Assembly (NCBI GenBank): GCA_014905825.1
Contig: JACGCN010000030.1
Span: forward strand, 496,001 to 560,000
Source of the DNA: Lyophyllum atratum
Lineage: Eukaryota > Basidiomycota > Agaricomycetes > Agaricales > Lyophyllaceae
Length of the DNA: 64,000 nt
Direction of reading: 5' to 3'
The position numbers and the translations under genes are program-made. Below are positions 23,039-34,689 of this stretch, one piece after another (position 1 is the first letter of the stretch; each line of letters starts with the position of its first letter). The notes under the pieces are model-generated. The model worked only from the letters and a program-made list of their open reading frames with translations. It had not been told where the DNA came from and searched no databases.

Positions 23039-25626
23039 ATGAACTTCGACCTAAAGGCCTACATTACCACCCTCAGCACCTTCGACCTGACTCTGCGGGA
23101 TGCTATCGAAACAGGGATCCAGGACGAGCTGGATGAGTGGTATTCCCAAGCTGTACGTTGTTTTCGTTTTAGAGAGCAACCACTCACACTATTGAACAGA
23201 AGCTTTTTTGGGCCACGATCAAGGGCCTCAAGAAGGCGGATAAAGAGACTCTAGCCCCCTACGTCAACCAATCCATTACCGGCAAGATCATGGTGGCGTA
23301 TAAATCTGCGCGGGGTGCGGGGGACGAATTTGAAATAATTCTGCGGCGGATCAAGAAGATGGTAGCGCTGGCCGACATAGCCAAAGAGGTGGTGGACGCT
23401 GGATCTAGGGCAGGGGGAGTGGCGGGGGGGAGCAAGGAACGGGGAGCGGATGTCGCGACGGCGCCCACGACGAAGCCCCGCGAAAAGCCGAAGCCCACGA
23501 CCAAGCTGTAGGTCTTCGAGCCAGATGCAGGCGCAGGAGGATCGACGCGCGTCCCCGCCACGACCAGCACAGCCAAGAAGCCAGCGGTCCCTAGTCAAGT
23601 CGTGTCCCGCCCGCCGCAGACGGTCGTCCGCATCGGGCCACCAGCCAAGAAAGCGAAAGCGGTCACCGGAGGCGGCGGGGTCTTCACCAATCTGGCGCGT
23701 TCTGAGGACGAGGAACCTGTGCCTAATCCACCGATGCTCCAGCAGAAACAAGCCAAGTTTGTCGTCCAAGTCCCCCCCATGCCCGGTCTTCAGAAGAAGG
23801 AGGAGAAGGTCCGCAAGCGGAAAGCGGAGGAGATTGCGGAGGCTGGCCCCAGCCGCAAGCGGAAAGCGGAGGATGATGCGGATGTAGGGCCCAGCCGCAA
23901 GCGAAAGGCGGGGGGAAACACGGAGCCGGGGCCCAGCCGCATGGGGGATGCGGCGGAGGCTGCGGAGGAGACATCAGGCAAGGGAAAGAAGGGGAAGGCG
24001 AAGGGGAAGGCGGTGGAGAAGGGGAAGGCGGTGGAGAAGGGGAAGGGGAAGGGAAAGGCCGTACTGAAGCCAGACCCGATCCCTGAGATCAAGGTCCCCG
24101 ACTTCAAGCTACCAGCACCGGACCACCCGTGGATCAAGGCGAACCCAAATGCCGCCAAACCACTCGGCTACGTTGTAGTGCAGCCCCCCTGCTCAGAGTG
24201 CGCCGCCAAGGATTGGTGGTCCCTCCAGTCCTCCGGTACTGCGACCAGCTGCAGGGGCTGCAAGTCAGGCAAACACAAGTGCACGAACGCTGTGAGGAGT
24301 GCCAAACCACGGGCGTCGGCGGGAGTGACGAGGGAAATTGCCAAGCCGCAGCCCCCGCAGCCGCGGCGGGTCATGGACTACGTTGAGATTGATGCTGAAG
24401 AGGACGCGGAGGACAACGTGGAGGACGACGGTGAGTCATTAATGTACGCCCTCACCCCTCTTCCCATTCCTCAACCTCGTGCCACAGACTCGCAACAGGT
24501 GCCAGAGCAGGACTCTCGGTGGGAAGGGTCCGCCGAACCCACGGAGCCAGGTTCAGTGGCGGAGAAATCGTTCACTGCGGAGGCTACTGCGGAGGCCGAT
24601 GCGGAGGAACCGTTCACTGCGGAGGCTGATGCGGAGGTCGAGGCTCGTGCGGAAGCTGCGGACCGCGACGACGGCGACTTCGATCGCGCTGCGAAAAGCT
24701 TCATGAAGGCCGCCAACATTTTCGGGGCGTATGAGAGGCGCATCCAAGAGCTGGAGCAGGAATTAGCTCAGAGCAAGCGCAGGGAAGACAAGCTTCACGA
24801 GGACGTGTTGATGTGGCTGAAGAACGCCCGCAAGGCCGCGACTAAATCTGAGCGGGCGCTGAGTGGCATGTCGAACATCGGCGCGCGACTCCGCCACGTG
24901 GAGGGTCTTCTGGGGGTCGGAGACAATGCAACAACGAAGGGTGGAGACAAGGAGGACACACCGGAGGGAACTCCACCTGCGGATGCGGATGCGGATGCTC
25001 CCCAAGACTCAGGGGAACGCCCCGCAGCCCAGGCGATTCCCCCATCGGCACAGCGTGCCAACTCACTTCCTCAGGACGTCCCATCGGCCCCTCCTATTGC
25101 CCTGCCAGGTGCTTGGCCACCGGCGCACAACCCCCCCGCCTCCAGTGGGACCGGATATGAGAACGCGGAGGCCTCACCCGCCACATCCGCTAACCCCGCC
25201 GCATCCGCTACCCCCGCCGCATCCACCCCCCCTGCCACGTCCGCCGCCCCCGCTGCATCCGCCGCAGTCCCATCCCCCCCTTCCACCACACCCGAAGGTG
25301 ACGCGCCCCGTGGGGAGACAGGACCCCCTGTACCACAGCTCCCTGCCCCTCTCCCGGTTGTGAACATCGAAGCCCCGACGCCTCAGACCTCACAGGAAGC
25401 TACTGGTACCCATTTGGCTCCTCCTCCGCAGCCTGCCCGCCGCCGCAAGTCGCCTTCCCCAGCTCCAGGCGCCGCCAACCCACGCTCATCCCGCAGTCGC
25501 AGCAAAACACCGCAGGCACCGCTTGAGGAGGATTCTGAGGCGTGGGGCACTAAGAGGAAAGCCCAAGACGTTGAGGAGGACGGGATGGATGGTGGGGATG
25601 GCGGCAAGAAGTCCCGACTTCCATGA
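23039..25626 (+). CDS. large basic/Pro-rich KDZ-element protein with cysteine cluster
   Basis: Starts MNFDLKAYITTLSTFD at 23039; a 47-bp intron at about 23153-23201 joins to KLFWATIKGLKKADKE and a helical region. A TAG at 23509-23511 interrupts the frame (CAG to TAG would explain it; a small intron is the alternative), after which it stays open to 25626. Features: repeated PSRKRKA nuclear-localisation-like blocks (about 23830-23940), KGKAVEK repeats, a cysteine cluster CSECAAKDWW...CRGCKSGKHKC (about 24190-24285) reminiscent of a fungal zinc cluster, acidic and alanine-rich repeats, a coiled coil (AYERRIQELEQELAQSKRRE, about 24730), and a Pro/Ala/Ser tail. Probably a nuclear DNA-binding accessory protein of the element; this is inference. 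Confidence 0.6.
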
Positions 25627-25856
25627 CCGCCGGTGGCCCTCCCCGCAACGTTTTACTGTGCTGGTTTCTGTGTGGCAGTTTTGTTGGACTTCGCTATAGT
25701 AGTTTTTTGAACCCTCGTGACTAAAAAAAAATTATGCAATACATATGTTTTCTTGGATTGGATCCAGATTGTGGAAGGAAAGAAAAAAACAAAAATTTAT
25801 TCGTGGTAACGACTCCGCAGTGCCTCCGCGATGCCTCCGCAATGGGCAAATTGAAC

Positions 25857-28204
25857 TATCTACGTCCACCTCTCCCTGATGATGATGCGGGCTTGACGGC
25901 GGAGTTAGCGCGCGTTGATCGCGGCGCCCCCTTCCCCTGCTGAACGGAATTGCGGGTGGTCCGACCGGAGGCATTGCCGAGGGCGGAGGGTCCTTGAAGA
26001 ATATTATTAGCTTCCATCTGCATGAGATGGTTCGAGTTCCTTGATTTCGGCTTGCGTGTATCACTTGGAGCAGGGGGTGCCTTACGCTTGCGACTCGGTG
26101 CCTCCGCCTCCGGTTGACAGTTCTCCAACCGTCTCAGTTCGGTGACGGGTACTATGTATCGAGGAGCCCCGTCTGCAGGCCCATTGCTCGGTGGCTGACT
26201 GGCAACCCCTTTCGCAATGAGTCGCTGCATTGTTTCCTCATTGATTTCCACTGTGGCTATTTGGTCGGGTAGGTACGCGAATGGGCTATTTGCACCCTCC
26301 GTGGGATTTTCCAGGACAGGCGCGGGCGCGGACGCCAACGGGCTACGTGGACCCTCCGCATCCGCATCCGCATCCGCATCCGCATCCGCACCCTGGGCCG
26401 CAGTGTCTGGAGTCATTCCCCTTGGTGCAGATGTTGGAGACTTCTGGACAGTTTCAACTGAGGCCTGGACCTGGCGCGTGTGAGGCTGTGAGTTCAGAAC
26501 CAAGGAGGGAGGGATCTATTACAGGTGCGGGGCACCTCTGCGATACGCTCTGCGGAGGAGTGGTTGCTGGGGCGGGCGGACCTCCGATGACCCCGTGGGA
26601 GTTGGAGTCTGGAGGGTGAATGTCTGGGAGTTCGTCCATCGCCAGGAGTGTAGGATGTGGATTGGCTTCTTTGGTACTTTTGTCTTTTCTTCTGGCATTT
26701 GTTTGTTTCTTCTTTTTCGCTGCTTTCTCCGCCGCCGCATCTTGATCGTGACGGCGCCCATACTCCGCAGGCACTTTCTGGCCCTTGTTCTTGAGGTACG
26801 ACGACCACCGGAAGGTCTCCGCTGGACCATGCTCCGCTTCTCTGTTCCGCCAGAAGTCAATCACACTCTGCAATTCCTCCGACTTCATGTTACCGGGATC
26901 TTGGATAATTCCTCCGACTTCATGTTACCGGGATCTTGGATAACGACACCGCGCAGTAAATACTCCGCATGTATCCATGCGCGGTTGTCTTTCTCCACAG
27001 TGCTGTAAGGAGCGCTCTCCCTCGTGTATCCGGATGCTAGCTCTGCAATTCATTGAGGAATGCAGGCGCCGCAAACATGGGTGCGCACTTACTATAGTGC
27101 GTGTTGAGGAATGCACGGACCACCCTCACAAGGTCGGGATGTTTGTGCGCACTTTCCGGCGGGGCGGGTAACTGTGGGAAACCGTCCTTGCCTGCATGTA
27201 ATTGTAGGTCCACGCGGGGGCGTTCTGTTGTTGGCTCTAAGTGGACCTGCGGTGTTTTCTCTGCGGACCTTTGCAGACATATAGCATAATCCAAAACCTT
27301 ACGTTTCGTTTCGAGTACCAGCTGCGGATGGACCTCCGCAAACGTTTTGAAGTTGATTTTGGCGTTGCGAGCCATGGTATCATGGCTATGTAGTGATGTC
27401 AGAAATCCGGCCCATCCACCTGGAAGATGTCCTCACCTGCGGACCTGAACTTGTCCATCCGCTCCGCAGAATGCGACAAACGTCAGGCACAGCATGCCCA
27501 TGTCGCGGTATCTTTGCAAATCCTCATCTACTACACGTTTGTGGCCATGTCGCTCCGCTTTCCTATTCAGCAATTCAGTGGTCATGACGCAGAAATGTGA
27601 GATTGCGGAGCACCGCAACCGACCTCCGTTGCTCCTCCGGCGGAGACCCTTTTTCGTTCCACTCTTTGACCTGCTTTTTCACCTCCGCAAGTTCCTCAGG
27701 GGTCATGTTTTTTATGACCTGTGAGGCTCCCTGGTTCCATTTCTCAAAGGCGTCTTGTGAGGCTGGATCTACGTCCTCCCTGCCCAGTATAGTTTTCACC
27801 TCATCAAGTATAGCCTTTCCTTTGTTCCTCCGGACAACATCTATCACCCGCACAGTCCCCTTGTTGGGTCCACTCTCCTTAGTGGCGGATTTGCGGAGCC
27901 TCCAGTTGTTTCGTACCCATGCAATGAGGTGCTATACTCTGTCAGCCTGACTGAAGTTCACGGTTGTTAACCCATTACCCACCTGGATGGCTTCGGTCGA
28001 GACTGGGGACTCGGGGTGTCCAAGTCTTTTATCTTCATTGCTCCTCCAGTTAAAGAAATTAACAGTGACTTTGTTCTTGAGAAAGTCTGCCCGCTCCGCG
28101 CATGTATCCAAGGCAAGGTAGGCCTCTCAATAGCTGTTGAGGATGGTCCGCTCCCCTGGGGAGTACACCGATTCGTTCATTGCCGGGTCTTGCGGTGTGG
28201 TCAT
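25857..28204 (-). CDS. KDZ-element accessory protein, broken by stop and frameshift
   Basis: Multi-exon minus-strand gene. A likely start is MTTPQDPAMNESVYSPGE (28204). Readable blocks: RADFLKNKVTVNFFNWR; after an intron NWRLRKSATKESGPNKGT; RRNKGKAILDEVKTILGR; FEKWNQGASQVIKNMTPEE (about 27740); DMGMLCLTFVAFCGADG (about 27490); HPDLVRVVRAFLNTHYS (about 27115); VEKDNRAWIHAEYLLRGVV; MKSEELQSVIDFWRNREAEH (26888); a lysine-rich run; and a Pro/Ala tail with SRKRKAPPAP, ending at 25857. This order is common in large agaricomycete proteins found beside KDZ transposases, but I know no assigned function. A TGA at 28127-28129 (CGA in the expected frame) and a frame change near 27600 suggest decay. The alternating Ala-Asp run near 26360 is coded by repeated TCCGCA on the plus strand. 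Confidence 0.55.
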
Positions 28205-28454
28205 GACGATGGTGACGTTGCAAGTGCCGTTTAACGCAAAGAATAAGTATTTGTACCCAGCGTCAGGGCTGAAAATGACTGGAGCGCCACTCTGCACAGT
28301 GGGGAGCTGTCGCAGAGTGCGGAGTGTGAAGAACGCTTTTGCGGAGGCTGTGCTCGGGGATGCGGCGGTGCGGATGTGACTGCGGAGGCCAGAATGCGGA
28401 GCAATGGCGATTCCGTTTGCGGCCACCCCCAACAACTGGAATGCGAGTACTGTT

Positions 28455-28740
28455 CAGAGAGCTTGATAGCATGCATGTTTGTTAAAGATATTCAACCACG
28501 CGGGGAGGAGACCATAAGGCGAGAGCATGAGGTGAACACGAGGAACGGCCATGTTCCAACATGCGGAAGACACCCAAAACATGAAATTCGTGTACGCTAC
28601 GAGCTTGAATATAATTACCGGGGGCTTGATAGTGTCGCATGCATCTTAAAGATATTAAATAATGGGTGGCACACAGGGAGGACAATGAGGCGAACACGAG
28701 GAAGACCCATGTTCGAACATGTGGAAAACCCATGTTGTGA
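28455..28740. promoter_or_regulatory. divergent promoter region with imperfect direct repeat and palindromes
   Basis: Lies between the divergent starts at 28204 and 28817. Two related blocks (about 28470-28580 and 28635-28740) share GCATGCAT, TTAAAGATATT, GAGGCGAACACGAGGAA-like and CATGTTC(G/C)AACATG. The second holds the perfect 14-base palindrome CATGTTCGAACATG, the first CATGTTCCAACATG. They may be regulator or transposase sites; there is no direct proof. Confidence 0.5.
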
Positions 28741-28816
28741 TCAGATACAGTACATACACCACATGCTTCATATGTGTTAAATACATGCTTTGCCCCAATG
28801 TTAGGGCCATAGCAAC

Positions 28817-31800
28817 ATGGGGCCTTCGCGCACCACCACCAGGCGTCCGAGAAAAGATAAAGCCCTGAGGCAACAAGATCATAGCACAGGGTACGACGAA
28901 ACTTTGGTACTCACGAAAAACAAGAAGGGCGAGGATGTTCCCGTCTACATTAGGACACCCTTACCGTTGCAACCTGCGGCGGAACCTTCCCGAGCGGCAT
29001 CCAGCGGTCGTGTGCATGACCATGATGTACAGATGGAGCATGTACAGATGGACCAATTTACATTTGAAGAAAGCGACGCTGGTGTGCAAGTGCCGGTGAG
29101 GAAGAGGAAGGTACGTGAGCTGTTACAATTTGGGATAAATGACCGCATCATCAACTTACTGGCAATAGGAACAAGGAGACTACTTGCGGGAGTTTGTGGA
29201 ACAGATACCTGGCCTGCTCGAAGGGCTGCTTGCGCGGGAAGCCCTGCAACCCCAGACCATGTGCAATGGATGCACAGACCAGAACTACGGTCAATGGAGG
29301 TGTCGGGACTGTACTGCACCGGAAATTCTGTGTCGGCGGTGCATCCGAGTCACCCACCGTACCAATCCACTTCATCGAATAGAACGTTGGACAGGTGAGT
29401 ACTTTCGTGCAGCAGAAATGTGGGAGGTCGGAGGTTATTTGTCGGTTCCGCATTGCTCGGGGAACTCCCTGTGTGAGATCAACCGGTCGCACCCACACAA
29501 GGTAGAGAATGCTGAAGCCCAGAACGATGCTGCGGACCAGAATAAAATATGTATGAGGGATGTTGCCTCGCATAGAGTGGCGCAAGCTGACCAGAATGTG
29601 GCGTCAGGGTCTCAAACTGGGTCCATTCCAGGGGCCGCATCAGATGAAAACGAGGCTGCGGCGGAGGCTGCGGAGGTCTCCGCATCCGGGGAGCGACTGG
29701 CCGGCGACCATTTTCATGCGGATGGGGGCGGGCCGCAGGTAGGGGGCATGACTAGAGACACTATAGAGGGCACATTAGAGGGCGACGAGGATTGCGAAGA
29801 CGATTGGATCTTCGAAGAGCCACAGGAGGAGGACGACATGGAGAGCGGGGCAGCGGAGGAGATCCCGGATCCGCAGGCGGGGACAAGACCCCGCAAAGAT
29901 ACGTTGGGGAACAGTTTTGTACGCATCGTGCATGTGAATGGGGTGCATTACCTACCATTGGTATACTGCCTATGTGGGGGGGGGGGGGGGGAGATTACAC
30001 ATTGACCTCATGCATGCACAATTGATGCCAACATCCTTCTTCCGCGTCCGGACTCTTTTCACAGGTGCGGCGCTGGATGATTATCGACTCTCAAACCTCG
30101 AATTGAAGGCCTCCGCATATCAGTACTGGCAGAAGGTCGAGAGGGTGAGCCGCTGCGGGGGTACGCGTCAGGTCCCTGACCTGTATAGGGAGTTGCGCAG
30201 GCTGTCTCGACAGTGGCGATGGATGAAAAAGATCGAATGGGCCGGCTTTGGCCATGAGGCAAAGGATCCAAACAATCCGGCCCCAGGAGAACTGGCGATC
30301 TTCTGCCCTACCTGTCCGCAACCGGGCGTTAACCTTCCGGAGGATTGGAACCAGGACCCGAACCGGTAGGTGCCATTGCTTTTCTATCAGATCCTGACCG
30401 ACAATCTGGTCATTTCAGGGAAGTGTTCATCCGCAATATGACCATCGATGGTAACTTCAAAGCGGACCATGTTCGACAACCCAATCCGGGTTCAGATGTG
30501 TGGCTGTCTGAGGGTGGGGGAATGATGGCGAAGAGAACTGATATTGCGGAATTTATGTCCACTCACGATAACAGACCAACGGTGCGTGACCTGACCCTCC
30601 GCATGCGGCTGCGGCGATTGATTGCGGCGGAATGCGGATGCCATCTGACAACAGAACGAGCCTTGCGAAAATATGTTCCGCGCGATTGAACAGGCAATGC
30701 TGACGTCCAAGGCCTGCGATATAAACGGGATAGTGGCGGTCGCGTGCGCACGCCATGGTTGCTTTGCTCCAAATAGTATGACGGACCTTCCCGCCGGAGA
30801 ACAACAACGCTGTGCGGACTGGGCGGTCCTTCAGGTGATCGCGACTACGAATATGACATCCATCGAAAACCTCTTCCTCCTCTACGACATTATGTGTCAG
30901 TACATCATGTACCTGAAGGAGCGGATTGGCGACCTATTGCCTGAACACTTAATCATCAAAGCCGCGATCGGTGTGATGCATGTCCACGGCCACCAGCTGA
31001 AATGCTTTCCGCGATTCTCACCTTCTTTCGTTCCCGGTGCGGCAATCGTGACTGGTGAGATCCTGGAAAGTTTATGGTCAACATTGAACAGTATCTCTCC
31101 GATGGCCCGGACGTGCACACTTGCACATCGAGTGGAAATACTGGATGACCACATGACCGACTCCAACTGGAAGAAGCTTCTGGGCATGCGTGAGCTGGTC
31201 CGCAAACTTGGAGATGGAGCTGCACTAACAATTGAACTTTAACAATCAGCGGCGGCCTTATGCCGTGGATTCCGCAGGGCAGTCTCCATGTCCGCAAGTG
31301 CGGAGGCCTACTACCAGAACCTCAGATTGGGCAGCGCAGCGGATCTGGTCGACAAGTGGGACCGTGAAATCGAGGATGCGGAGGCCAGACGACAAGAGGA
31401 CCCCAGGGCTCAGGTGATGGACATCATGCTGGCCAGGCCGGCGGCGTCTTCACACAATGACCCGATTCCCCTCGTGCATCGGCGGACTCCAGAAGAGGAC
31501 TGGATTCAGCTGGGTCTGGATATTGAAGGAAGACAGTCAGTGTACATTGTTTTTATGCTACACCACCCTAACGGACCCAGACTTTCCCTTCTTGGCAAAG
31601 TCAGGAAACTGGCGCGTTCGCCGAGGGCCGACGATCTCAATGCGGTGGAAAAGGAGCGGGAACAGATCTGGGAACAGATAACGTCTTTCTCCGCAATGCA
31701 GGAAAGGCTGGGAATTAGTGCCGGGAGTATTTCCGCTATGGACGACACGTCTTATGTGGCCCAGTATGAGGAAACTGAAGACGCAGCGGAGGAACCTCCG

Positions 31801-32650
31801 CAGCCGCAGCCCATCAGGGGAGTACCAACGGCGCGGAGGCCACATGCGGATGTTGGTCCGCCGCCGCCTGAATCAGTTTTACTTCCCCTACCTTCCGCAC
31901 TCGTGGATAATACCTCGCCATTGCGTGAGGTCGAGCTGTCTCTCCGCCAGACACATGTGGATAAGCTTTTGCATGACCTACGGGAGGCGATTGCGGAAAA
32001 ATCATTCCTATACTCCCATGTTGTGCGCGTGGCCCCGCGGAAAAATGTTCGGACCCGCTCCCGCACAACCATACTCAAGATCGATCAAAGCATTGCGGGC
32101 CTAAGTGCAGCGTACACAAAAAGCAGGGCTGTCTTTGAACGTCTCGGAGCTCCGTCAAGTACCTTTGAGAAGTATAAAATTTTAGATAAAGATGATGTCA
32201 AGGGTAGTACGGCCATCCTGGATCCCAACATCCCTGGATCTACAAGACAGAGACTCTCATGGATATGGCAGATGGGCGAGATCGAAGCTTGCGGTGATTC
32301 TGATGGGACAATGCGAGAATGTATGTGGGTCAACATCATGTTGCCCTTTGCTGCTAACTCCACTCTCAATAGTTGAACGTGTACATTATCTGCGGGCGCG
32401 CGCCAATAGGAACCGCTGGGCGGAGGAATTGCGGCTCGTGGGCTATGAAATGCAGTGGACAACCCGGTACTTCCTTCATCAAGCAACCATTTGGCGTGAC
32501 CGGGGACTGGGGGCCGCAGCCGCAGGAAAGGTGGGTCCGGGTCCGCTGGCATACGCCAAGCGGAGCAGGTCAATGTGGCGTGCGATGGCATTTTCCGCAG
32601 AACAACGGTTCAGGGTTGTAAATGTTAGTTACATTCCGCTCTGTAAATGA
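28817..32650 (+). CDS. KDZ transposase with CxC2 cysteine cluster
   Basis: Transposase of the Kyakuja-Dileera-Zisupton class, presumed to move this element. Exon 1 MGPSRTTTRRPRKDK (28817) to VRKRK, intron about 29111-29168. CxC2 cluster: CNGCTDQNYGQWRCRDC and CRRCIRVTHRTNPLHRIE (about 29250-29370). An acidic insert follows, then NGVHYLPLVYCLC, a run of 16 G that shifts the frame, and HIDLMHAQLMPTSFF (about 30000). Core: DGNFKADH (30450; likely catalytic Asp), VACARHGCFAP (30745), YDIMCQY (30880), HVHGHQLKC (30980), GEILESLWSTLN (31060; likely Glu), LDDHMTDSNWKK (31140), then a long helical region and RVHYLRARANRNRWAEEL (32380), ending at 32650. Introns near 30368, 30583, 31210 and 32322. Apart from the G run I see no clear break. 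Confidence 0.8.
29976..29991. repeat. run of 16 guanines inside the KDZ transposase
   Basis: Sixteen consecutive G between the CLC motif and HIDLMHAQ. The protein frame differs before and after, so the run length decides whether the transposase is made. Such runs are slippage-prone and also hard to sequence. Confidence 0.9.
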
Positions 32651-32842
32651 TGGTGATATATATGCTGGCCACAATCCTTTGTCGGGGGTCTGCGCGGAGG
32701 TTTGCGGCGGCAATCATTGCCTCCGCAGTGCTTGCATCCGCAACATTTGAAGTGCGGGTCACGTGTTGATCAGCATGCTGATGAAATCCTGATCTGGAGA
32801 TAAGGACAACAGCGGGCCAACTCTCCCCTCCGCTCACTCACC

Positions 32843-34579
32843 ATGGACGCCATCAACCCAGTCACTGCAATTGTCGATAATATCTACGAGATCGGTAATC
32901 GGTATCAAGACATACTCTTTTACTGTGAAAGTCGCCTCCGAGCGCAATTGCATGTCTTCCTGCGAGAGAACGTGGAGAAGGATCCGGAGATGAACAAATG
33001 GTTTGGCGAACGATTTTTTGCGGAAGTGGTATGTTCTGCCCACGGGTTCCGCATATAATTGATGTCCTCATCCCCGGCTTGGTATCAGGCGTTTGCGCTC
33101 GCACAGCTGGGCTCCTCAGTCGCCTGGATGTATCCCGTCCATGTGCCATCTGTTCTGAAGTACATGGCTGCGCAGTATTACCCCAAGGTTGTCACGGACA
33201 ACACCATACATATGACGGATACACTCGTTGAGCTACTTGCATATCCTGCTCCAGATGATTATGCGGAGGATGCGGCGGATGGTTATCATGAAGATTGGTG
33301 GAATTACCTCGGCCAAGATGATTTTCGGGATGTTATTGGGGCTTATCGCGATGCACCCCAAGTGCCTCCCCAATGTTGTGCACCCCCGACTTACATGCAA
33401 TGGGGGAGGCCCCATCCACGGAGGGACAAGTTGGAGGTTTTGATGCGGGTTCAGGGATATCAGAACCTCTTTCGCGGAGCACTTGCGCAGACCAGCCGGC
33501 GTGCTGTGGTATCCTACGGCCTCTTCGCGCAGGCGGATGCGGAGGAACATGCGGAGGCAAGCGGGAGTCCGAAAGACCCAAGGGAGATTGCCAACATCGT
33601 GGAACAGGCGGTTCTCGACACTCTGGTAGTCCCTTTAAGTGTGGAGCAATTGCTTGGATTGTTGTCCATCGGGGATGAAGCCGAGGATTTGCAGGACGCA
33701 AGTCCGCAAGTTGAAGCTCAGGCGGAGGAGGACGTAGGTCCGCACTCTGAAACCCAGGCGGAGGGCACCTTGAGCCCGCTCCTGCTGTCCACCGATGAGC
33801 GGAATCCCATGGACTTTTCCCCCAGCCCCTCACCTCCGCGACCCACCCTTGCCTCGACAAATCCTATGGACTTTTCCCCCAGCCCCTCTCCTCCGCGACC
33901 CACTGGTGCCTCGAGGAATCCCATAGACCTTTCCGTCAGCCCCTCTCCTCCGCGACCCACCGGTGCCTCGAGGAATCCCATAGACCTTTCCGTCAGCCCC
34001 TCGCCTCCGCGACATACGCTTGCCATGGACCTCACGAAAACCCCATCCCCAAAGAAGGGAGATCTTCCCACATTTCCCATCGACTTTTCGCCCAGCCCAT
34101 CACCCCCGCCAACTTCGAAGGTCATGCGAGCCACGCCTCAGGCCTCCGCTGTCCGCAGAGCACAGCCCTCCGCTGCGAAGAATCAGCAATATTCACCTCC
34201 AGCGGGCGTCCCTGTACTCCCCGGCCCAATGGATATAGAGTTTTCATCCTCCCCAGAGGCCCGTGCTCCCGCACTCCCGGCGCCGATTGTCCCTCCACTC
34301 CCCCGCGCAATGGACGTAGATTTTCTCCGCATTCCCGCACCTCCGCCGCCGCAGCTTCATCAGCAAGTCTCCCCTCCGACCGCTGCGACCACTCTCCAGA
34401 CCACGGCATCTGAGCCCTCCGTCAACCCGCCAAATTTCTCGGGGCCATTCACATCAGACTACTTCAGCGCCTTTCCCCAGGAAATGTTCCTGATCCCTCC
34501 AGAGGATGAGGAGTACTCTGCAGACTCGGAGTCGGACTCCGCTGAGCAATCGGACGGGAGCGATAATGCTGAGACGTAG
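32843..34579 (+). CDS. KDZ-element protein with SPSPPRPT repeats
   Basis: Exon 1 starts MDAINPVTAIVDNIYEIGN (32843) and ends FFAEV at a GT near 33029; an intron to about 33090 joins to AFALAQLGSSVAWMYPVHV. The N-terminal 200 residues look folded (LEVLMRVQGYQNLFRGAL; VVSYGLFAQADAEE). From about 33800 four imperfect tandem copies of NPMDFSPSPSPPRPT-like units occur, followed by further Pro/Ser-rich MD(I/V)(E/D)F motifs and an acidic C-terminus ending at 34579. The first exon has the same general layout as the gene at 23039 (short N-terminal exon, small intron), which may mark them as relatives. Function unknown; the repeats resemble protein-interaction or phosphorylation regions. Confidence 0.6.
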
Positions 34580-34689
34580 CACTTTAGTCGTCGTTTTCTC
34601 GTAATTTCCAATGTAAATCGTTGTTCACGCTGGCCGATGTTAATTCCCAGCATATTCCCAATACACGACTGAACAGAGATCAGGTTGAC

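Noticed and set aside
24863..25363. Pro/His-rich 166-codon frame overlapping the basic KDZ protein
   Set aside because: Shadow frame of the alanine/proline-rich tail of the gene at 23039-25626.
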